Source: Rhizonema sp. PD37 (GTDB lineage Bacteria; Cyanobacteriota; Cyanobacteriia; Cyanobacteriales; Nostocaceae). Taken from it: a DNA stretch of 34,677 bases. Positions 16,156-23,954 of the stretch are shown here, piece after piece. Under the pieces are notes generated by a model. The model had not been told where the DNA came from. It was given only the letters and a program-made list of their open reading frames with translations, and did not search any database. The position numbers and the translations under genes are program-made. The first letter of the stretch is position 1. Each line of letters opens with the position of its first letter. Location: the NCBI GenBank assembly GCA_029379215.1, contig JAQYWO010000058.1:1-34677 (forward strand), in the 5' to 3' direction.

Positions 16156-16215
16156 TCAATTGTCCTTTGTTCATGTTAAAAACTATTTACAGATGGACAA
16201 TGCCCAATGACTAAT
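16151..16215 (+). repeat. Repeat-derived hairpin spanning the stop codon and recG start
   Basis: ATTAGTCA (16151-16158) pairs with TGACTAAT (16208-16215), and TTGTCC (16160-16165) with GGACAA (16195-16200). The TAG stop of the upstream gene lies in the left arm and the ATG of recG at the right arm. It belongs to the ATTAGTCATTGG repeat family. Confidence 0.65.
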
Positions 16216-18699
16216 GACAAACCAGATTGGTTAAGATTGCAGAAAGCTTTGGCAGTAGAGGCAGAACAAGGCTTTACAGATTTGGTAGGCAAACAACACC
16301 GCTTCAGTGAGTTTCTTACCTTGACTTTAGGCAAATTCCCCACTACTTTGCCAAGCGTTGAACGCCGTCGGTGGCAAGAATTGGCGGCTCAATATGCTAG
16401 CTATCAAAATCTGGAGTTGGAAGACAGACAACATTTAATAGCCCAAACTCGTTCTTATTTACACCAATTACAACAAACAACTGAGAAAGTAGAAGAAGAG
16501 GGAGACACAGAGCAAGTGTCCAAGGGAGCGAGCATTTCTTACACCCCCACTGTCAAAAAATCTCCGGTTGTGACTGAGATAAGTCGCACACTTGCTCCTA
16601 AATTAGAGCAAAAACTTAGTGATTTACCAGAAATAGGACTGAGAAAAGCCAGTAATTTACTACGGCTTGGTTTGTCTACAGTTCGCGATCTGCTTTTTTA
16701 CTATCCCCGCGATCACATTGACTATGCTCGTCAGGTAACTATTCGCGAGTTAAAGGGTGGTGAGACGGTGACGATTGTAGCAAAGGTAAAGAGTTGTAAA
16801 TGCTACACAAGTCCCCGCAACCAGAAACTCACAATTTTAGAAGTGCAGTTGCGGGATAATACTGCCCAACTCAAAATTAGTCGATTTTTCGCAGGTACTC
16901 GCTTTAGCAGTCGCGGTTGGCAAGAAAATTTAAAGCGCCGTTATCCAGTGGGGAGTATTGTCGCGGCGTGCGGTTTAGTGAAAGAAAGTAAATACGGTTT
17001 GACACTTGAAGATCCAGAATTGGAAGTTTTGGCAAATCCAGGAGATTCAATTGAGTCGCTGACTATTGGGAGAATAGTGCCAATTTATACTTTGACTGAA
17101 GGGATTGGGGCTGATTTGGTGCGACAAGCAGTTATAGCCGCCTTGCCTTGTGCAGTTCACCTGAAAGACCCATTACCTAGTGGTTTGAGAAGCAAGTATA
17201 ATTTGGTGGAGTTGAAGGATGCGATCGCAAACATTCACTTCCCTGTAGATACCGAAACCCTCCAAGTCGCCCGTCGCCGTCTTGTGTTCGATGAATTTTT
17301 CTACCTACAACTCGGATTACTCCAACGTCAGCATCAAGCACGGCAAGCTCACACAAAAGCTATTCTTGTCCCTAGAGGTCAACTGGTAGAACAATTTTAC
17401 CAAATTCTGCCGTTTCAACTGACTGGCGCACAAGCAAGAGTTGTCAATGAAATCCTCAACGATTTGCAAAAACCCGTACCCATGAATCGTCTTGTGCAGG
17501 GGGATGTGGGTTCTGGGAAAACAGTTGTCGCAGTGATTGCTATCCTGGCTGCCGTTCAATCTGGTTACCAAGCAGCACTGATGGCTCCCACAGAAGTACT
17601 CGCAGAACAGCATTACCGCAAGTTGGTCAGCTGGTTTAATCTGTTGCACATCCCAGTGGAATTACTGACAGGTTCAACTAAGGTGGTAAAACGGCGACAA
17701 ATACACGCGCAGTTAGAAACAGCTGAATTGCCTCTTTTAGTTGGGACTCATGCCTTGATCCAAAACCCTGTCAACTTCCAGCGACTGGGTTTGGTTGTGA
17801 TTGACGAGCAACACCGTTTTGGAGTAGAGCAACGGGCGCGTTTGCAGCAAAAAGGCGAGCAACCCCATGTATTAACGATGACAGCGACTCCGATTCCCCG
17901 AACGTTGGCGCTGACAGTACATGGGGATTTGGATGTGAGTCAAATTGATGAGTTACCACCAGGACGGCAAAAGATTCAGACAACAGTGCTTTCCGGTCAG
18001 GAACGCACCCATGCCTACGACCTCATCAATCGGGAAATTGCTCAAGGAAGACAGGCATATGTGGTTTTGCCGTTGGTGGAGGAATCAGAAAAGCTAGATT
18101 TGCGATCGGCTGTAGAGGAGTATAAAAAGTTAGAGGAAACCATTTTCTGTGAGTTTCAAGTCGGACTGCTTCATGGTCGCATGAGTTCCGCCGAGAAGGA
18201 CGAAGCGATTAGTAAGTTTCGCGATCGCCAAACTCAAATCCTCGTCTCCACGACTGTTGTTGAGGTAGGTGTAGACGTGCCTAATGCAACAGTTATGCTC
18301 GTGGAAAATGCTGAGCGTTTCGGCTTATCTCAGTTGCATCAACTCCGGGGACGTGTCGGTCGTGGTGCTGCACAGTCCTACTGTCTGTTGATGAGTAGTT
18401 CCAGAAGCCCTGACGCTCAACAACGGTTGAAGGTGTTAGAACAATCGCAGGATGGGTTTTTTATCTCAGAAATGGATATGCGTTTTCGCGGTCCCGGTCA
18501 GGTACTGGGAACTCGGCAATCAGGAGTGCCAGATTTTACACTAGCAAGTTTAGTTGATGACGAGGAAGTGTTAATCTTGGCACGACAAGCAGCGGAAAAG
18601 GTAATAGAAATGGATGCAACGTTGGAACGTTGGTTCTTAATGAAGGAAGAATTGAAGTATCGGTATGAACGGTTGATGGGTGGAGCGATTTTGACGTGA
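16207..18699 (+). CDS. recG: ATP-dependent DNA helicase RecG
   Basis: An 830-residue branch-migrating helicase that remodels stalled replication forks and recombination intermediates. It has an N-terminal extension of about 125 residues usual for cyanobacteria, then the wedge/OB-fold domain (LPEIGLRKASNLLRLGLSTVRDLLFYYPRDH onward in short motifs), Walker A GDVGSGKT (432-439), DEQH box (533-536), TATPIPRTLAL and the motif VI segment RGRVGRG (714-720). All helicase motifs are intact. The start ATG at 16207 lies within repeat DNA and lacks a clear Shine-Dalgarno, so the first residues (MTNDK) are repeat-derived. Confidence 0.96.
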   Translation: MTNDKPDWLRLQKALAVEAEQGFTDLVGKQHRFSEFLTLTLGKFPTTLPSVERRRWQELAAQYASYQNLELEDRQHLIAQTRSYLHQLQQTTEKVEEEGDTEQVSKGASISYTPTVKKSPVVTEISRTLAPKLEQKLSDLPEIGLRKASNLLRLGLSTVRDLLFYYPRDHIDYARQVTIRELKGGETVTIVAKVKSCKCYTSPRNQKLTILEVQLRDNTAQLKISRFFAGTRFSSRGWQENLKRRYPVGSIVAACGLVKESKYGLTLEDPELEVLANPGDSIESLTIGRIVPIYTLTEGIGADLVRQAVIAALPCAVHLKDPLPSGLRSKYNLVELKDAIANIHFPVDTETLQVARRRLVFDEFFYLQLGLLQRQHQARQAHTKAILVPRGQLVEQFYQILPFQLTGAQARVVNEILNDLQKPVPMNRLVQGDVGSGKTVVAVIAILAAVQSGYQAALMAPTEVLAEQHYRKLVSWFNLLHIPVELLTGSTKVVKRRQIHAQLETAELPLLVGTHALIQNPVNFQRLGLVVIDEQHRFGVEQRARLQQKGEQPHVLTMTATPIPRTLALTVHGDLDVSQIDELPPGRQKIQTTVLSGQERTHAYDLINREIAQGRQAYVVLPLVEESEKLDLRSAVEEYKKLEETIFCEFQVGLLHGRMSSAEKDEAISKFRDRQTQILVSTTVVEVGVDVPNATVMLVENAERFGLSQLHQLRGRVGRGAAQSYCLLMSSSRSPDAQQRLKVLEQSQDGFFISEMDMRFRGPGQVLGTRQSGVPDFTLASLVDDEEVLILARQAAEKVIEMDATLERWFLMKEELKYRYERLMGGAILT

Positions 18700-18752
18700 T
18701 TGAGGGCGATCTCTATTACCCTTCGGATGTAACTCCAACTCCATTAAAAAAA

Positions 18753-18800
18753 GTGTTTAAGTCACTGTTATGATGTAAGCGATCACATGACTTTTAACAC
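18753..18800. promoter_or_regulatory. Dyad between recG and higBA
   Basis: GTGTTTAAGTCA (18753-18764) is nearly complementary to TGACTTTTAACAC (18788-18800). It could terminate recG or be the operator for the HigA antitoxin. A TATAAT at 18842-18847 lies just upstream of higB. Confidence 0.45.
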
Positions 18801-18869
18801 AATCTCTACAAAATTAGCGATCGCACTGTGACGAGATTCGCTATAATAGCTTAATGAATCCAGCGGATA

Positions 18870-19157
18870 ATGCACGTTATTTCTCGTAAAGCATTGCGTC
18901 AATTTTGGGAAAAGTATCCTGATAGTGAAACTGCGCTGATTCGTTGGTTTAAACTCATGAACTCGGCAAACTTTCAGACTTTTGACGAATTACGCTCGGT
19001 TTTTCCTAGTGCCGATCTTGTAAGTGATCTAATCGTGTTTAATATTGGTGGTAATAAATACCGATTAATTACCTCAATTCACTTTAATCGTCAAAAAGTT
19101 TATATCTATGATACCTTGACCCATTCAGAATACGACAAAGACCAATGGAAAACTTAA
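18870..19157 (+). CDS. higB: HigB-type toxin (mRNA interferase)
   Basis: A 95-residue RelE-superfamily ribosome-dependent mRNA endonuclease of the HigB branch. HVISRKALRQFWEKYPDSE at the N-terminus, the central FNIGGNKYRLITSIHFNRQKVYI and the C-terminal HSEYDKDQWK are the family hallmarks. The ATG at 18870 has only a weak AGCGGA ahead. The 3' end overlaps higA by 13 nt, in the toxin-first order usual for higBA. The promoter candidate TATAAT is at 18842-18847. Confidence 0.92.
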   Translation: MHVISRKALRQFWEKYPDSETALIRWFKLMNSANFQTFDELRSVFPSADLVSDLIVFNIGGNKYRLITSIHFNRQKVYIYDTLTHSEYDKDQWKT

Positions 19158-19555
19158 CTACATTTCCCCCAGACATTAATACCCATTGGAGCGCGATCGC
19201 ACCTCTGCTTACGATTCGCAATGATGAAGAGTATGAGCAAGCAACCGAGCGATTAAAAGATTTAATTGATGAAATTGGCACAAATGAACAGCATCCTCTT
19301 TATAATTTGCTTGATACGTTAGGGACGCTGATTGAGGCTTATGAGGCAGAACATTATTCTATTCCTAATTGTAGCGGGAGTGATGTATTGGCCTATTTAA
19401 TGGAGGAACATGGACTAGGTTTCTCAGATTTGCCAGAAATTGGTACATCGGAAACAATGGAATCTATTTTAAACAATGATCTTGCCTTAACCCTGAGTCA
19501 AATTCAACATTTAGCACAACGTTTTAAGGTTCAAGCTCAAGTATTTCTGGATTAG
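19145..19555 (+). CDS. higA: HigA-type antitoxin
   Basis: A 136-residue antitoxin: the N-terminal helical part (RNDEEYEQATERLKDLIDEIG) binds HigB, and the C-terminal Xre-like helix-turn-helix (GSDVLAYLMEEHGLGFSDLPEIG, then LTLSQIQHLAQRF) binds DNA. Overlap with higB (19145-19157) implies translational coupling. It probably autoregulates through a dyad upstream of higB (see 18753-18800). Confidence 0.92.
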   Translation: MENLTTFPPDINTHWSAIAPLLTIRNDEEYEQATERLKDLIDEIGTNEQHPLYNLLDTLGTLIEAYEAEHYSIPNCSGSDVLAYLMEEHGLGFSDLPEIGTSETMESILNNDLALTLSQIQHLAQRFKVQAQVFLD

Positions 19556-19748
19556 AATCAATTTTTAAGCAGGTGTTCAAGGTATTTGTTCCAGTCAGCT
19601 TCTATTGCATCAGCGCTAACGCACCCTACAAAACAGATGAGGGTGTGATCGCATTGTCAAAATCTTGTCTACTAATTTAATACTTGATAAACCGGACAAC
19701 TGTTCGACCTTGCAGCCTACCAAGCTATCCGGCTCAGTTTGATATTCG

Positions 19749-19766
19749 GAGGTTATTAGTAACCTC
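19749..19766 (-). terminator. Hairpin downstream of the caspase gene
   Basis: GAGGTTA (19749-19755) pairs with TAACCTC (19760-19766) across TTAG, 34 nt past the caspase stop on the minus strand. There is no U-run. It may be a weak terminator, or a structural element downstream of the variable region. Confidence 0.4.
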
Positions 19767-19799
19767 ACTGGAATAGGTCTGGACTCTCATTTGGTACGA

Positions 19800-21575
19800 T
19801 CAATGAATTCCCATTCGCGGACTCTGACACACAAGAGTGCTGTGCCCGCCAACCACAACCCGAAAACCCACGTTGTGGTGTTCATTGCCATCCGCCTTCC
19901 TCTCTCGTAACGCCGATCTACAGAACTCCGGAGGGGAGTGCCACGAACTGCCACGCAGCAGACGACAATAATCATTATTATTTTCACTTAACCATGCAGT
20001 GTCATCGCTGGGTGCGCCCTTATAGCTTTTATGCCAGGTATCTTGACACCACTCCCATATATTACCATGCATTTCATGTAAACCAAAAGCATTTGGAGGA
20101 AATTTTCCTACTACAGTTGTTTGTTCACGATATTCACCTTTAGAACCATGACCATAATTACCTAGGTACACTTTTTCCTTATAAGTCCAGTCGGTTCCTC
20201 GATAATTTGCTAAATCTGTCGTAATTGTCTCACCAAAGTGAAATGGTGTAGTTGTTCCCGCACGAGCTGCATATTCCCACTCTGCTTCGCTGGGTAGACG
20301 ATAATCTTTACCAGTTTTTTGCATAAGCCTTTGGCAGAACTTCACCGCATCATTCCAAGAAACTTGCTCTACAGGTCGCTTTGCTCCTTGAAAGTGAGAT
20401 GGGTTATTTCCCATTACTGCAAACCATTGTTTCTGCGTAACAGCATACTTGCCCATGTAAAAGGGTTGAATTGTGACAATGTGCTGTGGACTTTCAGTTT
20501 CTAACCGTTCTAGCTCATTGTCTGGAGAACCCATCAAAAACTGACCACCAGGAATTGCTACCATTTCAAGTAACACACCATAACCTAGGTTTTCTGCAAA
20601 GAATTCTGCTCGACCTCGACTGCGGTTGATCTCAGGAAAAGTTGATTGCCTGAAAAGTCCAAACGGTCCTGAGCGTTTTTGGACTAGTTTTAGGGTAACA
20701 AACTCGAACTCAAACGGCTGAGTTTGAATAGCAGAGGAAGGTTTGGACTGTGGAACTGATGATGATGGCGTTTTTGTTTGTTCTTCTGCTGCTACTGGCT
20801 GTAAATTCAGATCATATTCTGCTTTTTTCGACTTTGCCAGTTTTATCTTGAACCCTTCCTCACCAGGATAGAACTTGGGAGTCATCTTTGCCGGAGCAGC
20901 TTCAAGCACCTTGCTACTAACATACTCGTGTAAGTCATCAACAGTAATCCAACCATCGCCGTCTTTGTCGGTGGCACCTTTCTCAATCCCCTCTACCAGA
21001 TATCGGGTGTAAATCGAAAGTTCTGAACCTTCCTGAACAAAGGAATATTGAGTTGAAGTAGAAGATGTGAGGATCGCCCTTCCCTTACCACCGAGCTGCT
21101 CTTGTACATTGACTGTATCATCATCTTTGACAGTTAGCCCCTGAGGGAACGCCCCACTGAAGCAACAGTCCAAAATCAGCACCTGTCTTTGGGATCTGCT
21201 CTCGTTCATGTATTCATGGATAGTACTGGCGGCGACTGCGGACGGTTGTACAAGTCTCCCATTCCTTTTGTATGTTCCATTAGTTGATAGATACAGTCTA
21301 CCTTTCTCATCTTTTATTCCATGACCTGAGAAGTAAAGCAATAGCAGATCATCTTTGTTACGATCAGCAAACAGATTGTCAATTTCCGTTTGCATTCGGT
21401 ATGGTTGAGGATTTTTTAGCACAATGATATCTGTTTCGGTAAAGCCTCCCATTTCCGGGTTTGCCAAAACTCGACGCATTGCTTCAACATCTTTAACGGC
21501 TGCTGGTAGTGCTGGTAGTGGGTTCAATTCTGGCTCATACTTACTCACCCCAATCAGTAGTGCAATTTTTCTCAT
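19800..21575 (-). CDS. Caspase-like protease fused to SUMF1/FGE-type C-type-lectin domain
   Basis: A 591-residue two-domain protein. Residues 1-245 are a C14 caspase/metacaspase domain with His85 in LLLLYFSGHGIKD and the catalytic Cys138 in LILDCCFSG (134-141); a DKDGDGWITVDD loop (203-214) resembles an EF-hand. A Ser/Pro/Gln linker follows (about 262-290). Residues 335-575 are a SUMF1/formylglycine-generating-enzyme-like domain: IPGGQFLMGSPDNE, PFYMGKYAVTQKQW, RPVEQVSWNDAVKFC, YRLPSEAEWEYAARAG, GLHEMHGNIWEWC, RGSSW and NVGFRVV. The active-site cysteine pair of true FGE is not visible, so it is likely a ligand-binding C-type-lectin fold rather than an enzyme. It lies 8 nt downstream of the EACC1-like gene. 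The C-terminus resembles a DGR variable region. Confidence 0.9.
   Translation of the reverse strand: MRKIALLIGVSKYEPELNPLPALPAAVKDVEAMRRVLANPEMGGFTETDIIVLKNPQPYRMQTEIDNLFADRNKDDLLLLYFSGHGIKDEKGRLYLSTNGTYKRNGRLVQPSAVAASTIHEYMNESRSQRQVLILDCCFSGAFPQGLTVKDDDTVNVQEQLGGKGRAILTSSTSTQYSFVQEGSELSIYTRYLVEGIEKGATDKDGDGWITVDDLHEYVSSKVLEAAPAKMTPKFYPGEEGFKIKLAKSKKAEYDLNLQPVAAEEQTKTPSSSVPQSKPSSAIQTQPFEFEFVTLKLVQKRSGPFGLFRQSTFPEINRSRGRAEFFAENLGYGVLLEMVAIPGGQFLMGSPDNELERLETESPQHIVTIQPFYMGKYAVTQKQWFAVMGNNPSHFQGAKRPVEQVSWNDAVKFCQRLMQKTGKDYRLPSEAEWEYAARAGTTTPFHFGETITTDLANYRGTDWTYKEKVYLGNYGHGSKGEYREQTTVVGKFPPNAFGLHEMHGNIWEWCQDTWHKSYKGAPSDDTAWLSENNNDYCRLLRGSSWHSPPEFCRSALRERKADGNEHHNVGFRVVVGGHSTLVCQSPRMGIH
19850..19961 (-). 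other. Candidate DGR-type variable region
   Basis: Codons for residues 539-575 of the caspase-SUMF1 protein. The frame is RGSSW, CRSALR, NVGFRVV. In DGR template repeats that I know, positions between these anchors are mostly AAC/AAT (Asn). Here they read CAC TCC CCT, GAG TTC, then GAG AGG AAG, GAT GGC AAT GAA CAC CAC AAC. Just beyond, AGAGT and ACTCT (19821-19838) form a short dyad. No template repeat or reverse transcriptase is in the window. Confidence 0.45.
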
Positions 21576-21583
21576 TAGCCTAC

Positions 21584-21964
21584 CTAAGATTTCAAAAACT
21601 CTTGCGCTTTTTGAGAGGCAAATTCAAAATCTTTTTGATTTCCAGCTTTTATTTTCAGTTCTTGACTGTCAGATGTTTTTTTGAGTGTAATCTCTATCGG
21701 CTTGCCACTAAAGTGTTCTTTGAGAAAATTAAACAAAGCCGTACTACCAGGAACAATCAAAGCCTTGATTGCTCCGACAATAAAGCCTTCGCCCTTTGCA
21801 AGTGCTGGAGATGCTTCTTCTGTGACTAAATGAGCTTCTTCTACGCCATCAACTTCTCTAATCTGTGGTAGTAAATCTTCTACTTGGGCTTGCAACAATT
21901 CTTCGTCTTGTAAATCTATAGATGACAGGGATATCGTGACTTCTACAGTAGAGGTGGGTGACAT
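21584..21964 (-). CDS. EACC1-like effector-associated component
   Basis: A 126-residue protein resembling the 'effector-associated constant component 1' family found next to caspase or trypsin-like effectors in bacterial conflict systems. The pattern is an N-terminal beta-alpha part (TVEVTISLSSIDLQDEELL, then LPQIREVDGVEEAHLV), a Gly/Ala-rich hydrophobic stretch (KGEGFIVGAIKALIVPG, about 57-73), a basic PIEITLKK strand and a C-terminal helix. The ATG is at 21964. It directly precedes the caspase gene (8-nt gap), so they form an operon. The assignment rests on pattern memory and context, without a database search. Confidence 0.65.
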   Translation of the reverse strand: MSPTSTVEVTISLSSIDLQDEELLQAQVEDLLPQIREVDGVEEAHLVTEEASPALAKGEGFIVGAIKALIVPGSTALFNFLKEHFSGKPIEITLKKTSDSQELKIKAGNQKDFEFASQKAQEFLKS

Positions 21965-22154
21965 GTGTTAGTATATTGGTTAATTTATAGTCATTTACAG
22001 AGATTATAAAAGAAATAACCGCAGATGAACGCAAATAGATGAAGTGCTGATTCATCCCGATACTCATTTCTGTATTGAAAAAAAACTGATCTATTTATTT
22101 AGTATAAAATAATAGTCAACAGTAAGTAGTGATTACCCACCCTTTTAATTACCT

Positions 22155-22177
22155 AAGTTCGACGCGAAAAAAGGACT
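22155..22177 (+). repeat. 23-bp direct repeat, left copy
   Basis: AAGTTCGACGC followed by GAAAAAAGGACT. The right copy (22901-22923) differs at two positions. The pair brackets about 720 bp containing an antitoxin-like remnant and a 54-residue gene. Confidence 0.55.
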
Positions 22178-22211
22178 ACAAAGAGTGTGATCGCCCTCAA
22201 CCGCTTGATAG

Positions 22212-22343
22212 CTTATCAATCTCTACCAACTTCTTCATCAGGAGCGATCACAACTTGAAGATGGAGGGAAAGATTTCTCAGACTTGGTAGAAAAGCAGCT
22301 ACAACAATGGCTCAAGCGTCGTAAAATCGGACTACTAGATTGA
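22212..22343 (+). pseudogene. Antitoxin-like gene remnant
   Basis: An open stretch with no start codon encodes 43 residues ending DFSDLVEKQLQQWLKRRKIG and a stop. This resembles the C-terminal helix of ribbon-helix-helix/VapB-type antitoxins ('SELVE.AL.QWL'). There is a stop directly upstream at 22209. Probably a decayed gene end. Confidence 0.35.
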
Positions 22344-22684
22344 AAGATGCTTCGTTTGTGATGCCTGTGGTAGATGAAGCGTACAGTCGAAAGGAGCGTA
22401 TATTCATGACAGGCGATCGCCACGCACACTAAAATCGCAGAGCGTAGCAATTTCCAAAGCTTTCATCTAAAATGGCTCAGTATTCCTGCGGTGATTGAAT
22501 ATATGGGCAAACCTTTTCTATTGTATATAGAATATCATGTCAAATGAACGTTAGTCAACTAAACAAGCTGATAAACTACGAATTATTTCGGCACATCTCT
22601 TAATTTTTACGAATAGTAATTGTGTTAGGAATATTCAGGGCTGATTTTTTCCTCTGTTAAGAGTTCTTTGCTTTCGTTGCGGGC

Positions 22685-22849
22685 TTAGTAATTAGTAACG
22701 TTCTCAGCCTCAGCCAAGTTCTTTCTAAGCTTTCCGCGACGCTTGACGTGCTGAACTACTATATTTTCTTCATTGTCTTGAATGAACTGTTCCAACTCTT
22801 CTACAGGGACTTGGACGGTTTCGCCATTTTTTAAAAGTGCAGTAGGCAT
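22685..22849 (-). CDS. Small conserved protein, antitoxin-like
   Basis: A 54-residue protein: MPTALLKNGETVQVPVEELE, then QFIQDNEENIVVQHVKRR and a basic, then acidic C-terminus. The codon pattern and the regular ATG-to-stop frame support a real gene. The opening 'ALLKNGETVxVPxEELExF' is one I associate with short cyanobacterial proteins, some beside toxins, but no function is known to me. It has no clear Shine-Dalgarno and no partner; the nearest genes point the other way. It lies inside the pair of 23-bp direct repeats. Confidence 0.6.
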   Translation of the reverse strand: MPTALLKNGETVQVPVEELEQFIQDNEENIVVQHVKRRGKLRKNLAEAENVTNY

Positions 22850-22900
22850 AAAATTAATCTTTGTTCAGTGGCTGTAATGCGATTTACTCCAATTTAACTT

Positions 22901-22923
22901 GAGTTCGACGCAAAAAAAGGACT
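22901..22923 (+). repeat. 23-bp direct repeat, right copy
   Basis: GAGTTCGACGC followed by AAAAAAAGGACT; see 22155-22177. A further GGTTCGACGG occurs shortly downstream (22936). Confidence 0.55.
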
Positions 22924-23083
22924 GAAAATTAAGTGGGTTCGACGGCGATCGCATTAAAGAGCTTTCGATTGAGCGATCGCCTAACTAAATAACTAGCAAC
23001 TTACGTTAATATTCAACCAAGGGATTTCTGGAAAAAATCTCTGAGTACCTAAAAAATTTGTGACAGAACCGAAAATATTAGCC

Positions 23084-23437
23084 ATGCAACTCGAAGACTA
23101 TTTCAACTTTTTAGCTCCCGATGACATTCGGCTCAAGGACACACGGATAGGAATTGAGACGATTTTGTTTGATTATCTATTTCGTGCCCGAACACCAGAG
23201 GAAATTGCTAATATCTATCCGTCCTTAACGCTAGAGCAAGTTTATGCCACAATTTTATATTACTTGCATAACAAAGAAGCCGCTGATGCATATATGACGG
23301 ACTGGTTGGAGTGGGCTGAGCAAATGCGAGAAGAGCAGAAGCACAATCTGCCGCCTGTTGCAGAGAAATTACGGAGGTTAAGGGCTGAAAGAGATGCGCT
23401 GAGGCAGGCAAATGACCCTCAAGTATCTGATCGATGA
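23084..23437 (+). CDS. DUF433-family protein (putative antitoxin)
   Basis: A 117-residue DUF433 protein, a small helix-turn-helix-type family usually found as antitoxin of a PIN-like protein. MQLEDYFNFLAPDDIRLKD, RIGIETILFDYLFRARTPEEIA and SLTLEQVYATILYYLHNKE are characteristic; the rest is a charged helix. ATG 23084 matches where relatives begin; a GTG at 23060 in frame would add eight residues. It overlaps the following DUF5615 gene by 26 nt, indicating coupling. It is likely to bind its own promoter region, though no operator was identified. Confidence 0.85.
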   Translation: MQLEDYFNFLAPDDIRLKDTRIGIETILFDYLFRARTPEEIANIYPSLTLEQVYATILYYLHNKEAADAYMTDWLEWAEQMREEQKHNLPPVAEKLRRLRAERDALRQANDPQVSDR

Positions 23438-23774
23438 AAACGTTGATCCAACCTACACAAACCAACTCCGTCGGCTGAAGCCCGATTTATTTGTCCTAGC
23501 AATAGGTGAACTCACGGCACCTCCAAGAGGCACGCTTGATCCACAAATTTTGTGCTGGTGCGAGGAGCATGATTTCATTTTGGTCACGAACAATAGAAAA
23601 TCAATGCCTGTTCATTTGAACCATCACCTAGCTCAAGGTCGTCACATACCGGGAATTTTTATCTTGAATGCTAAACTGAGTGTGGGTGAGAATATTGAAG
23701 AGTTAATCCTTATTGCTGACGCTTCATTTGAGGACGAGTATCAAGATCGAATTGATTTTCTGCCCCTATCTTGA
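23412..23774 (+). CDS. DUF5615-family PIN-like protein (putative toxin)
   Basis: A 120-residue PIN-like nuclease fold of the DUF5615/Mut7-C group. KYLIDENVDP supplies the first acidic residues (Asp8, Glu9), LCWCEEHDFILVTNNRKSM the second acidic cluster and the VTNN strand, and PGIFILN the last strand. The start ATG 23412 lies inside the DUF433 gene. The pair fits a type II toxin-antitoxin module; activity as an RNase is inferred from the family only. Confidence 0.82.
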   Translation: MTLKYLIDENVDPTYTNQLRRLKPDLFVLAIGELTAPPRGTLDPQILCWCEEHDFILVTNNRKSMPVHLNHHLAQGRHIPGIFILNAKLSVGENIEELILIADASFEDEYQDRIDFLPLS

Positions 23775-23904
23775 TGTTCTTCTTAAATATCTTTCTTAAG
23801 CAGTGAAAAGTTTTTTTGCAAGCTACTCCCGAACAGCAAGAAATGAATACCGATGTAAAAAACTGCTCATGTGACCTGATGAACAGTCAATGGGTGAGAC
23901 AATC

Positions 23905-23919
23905 TTGACATAAGATGTC
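23905..23919 (+). promoter_or_regulatory. Possible -35/operator upstream of HEPN-like gene
   Basis: A consensus TTGACA (23905-23910) overlaps the dyad GACAT-AAG-ATGTC (23907-23919). A convincing -10 was not found at 17 nt. It could be a repressor-controlled promoter for the HEPN-ATPase pair. Confidence 0.3.
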
Positions 23920-23954
23920 TAAGTTAGTTCGTGGCGATTTAGACCGATAAAGTA

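Larger units (their letters stand above)
21965..22684. other. Gene-poor stretch with gene remnant and direct repeat
   Basis: This contains the start region of the EACC1-like gene, one member of a 23-bp direct repeat (22155-22177; partner at 22901-22923) and a short coding remnant (22212-22343). There is no complete gene. It is AT-rich, with HIP1-like sites. Confidence 0.5.

Noticed and set aside
19800..21575. True formylglycine-generating enzyme activity for the SUMF1-like domain
   Set aside because: The closely spaced active-site cysteine pair of genuine FGE is not seen near RGSSW; only the FCRSA cysteine, common in non-catalytic members, is present.
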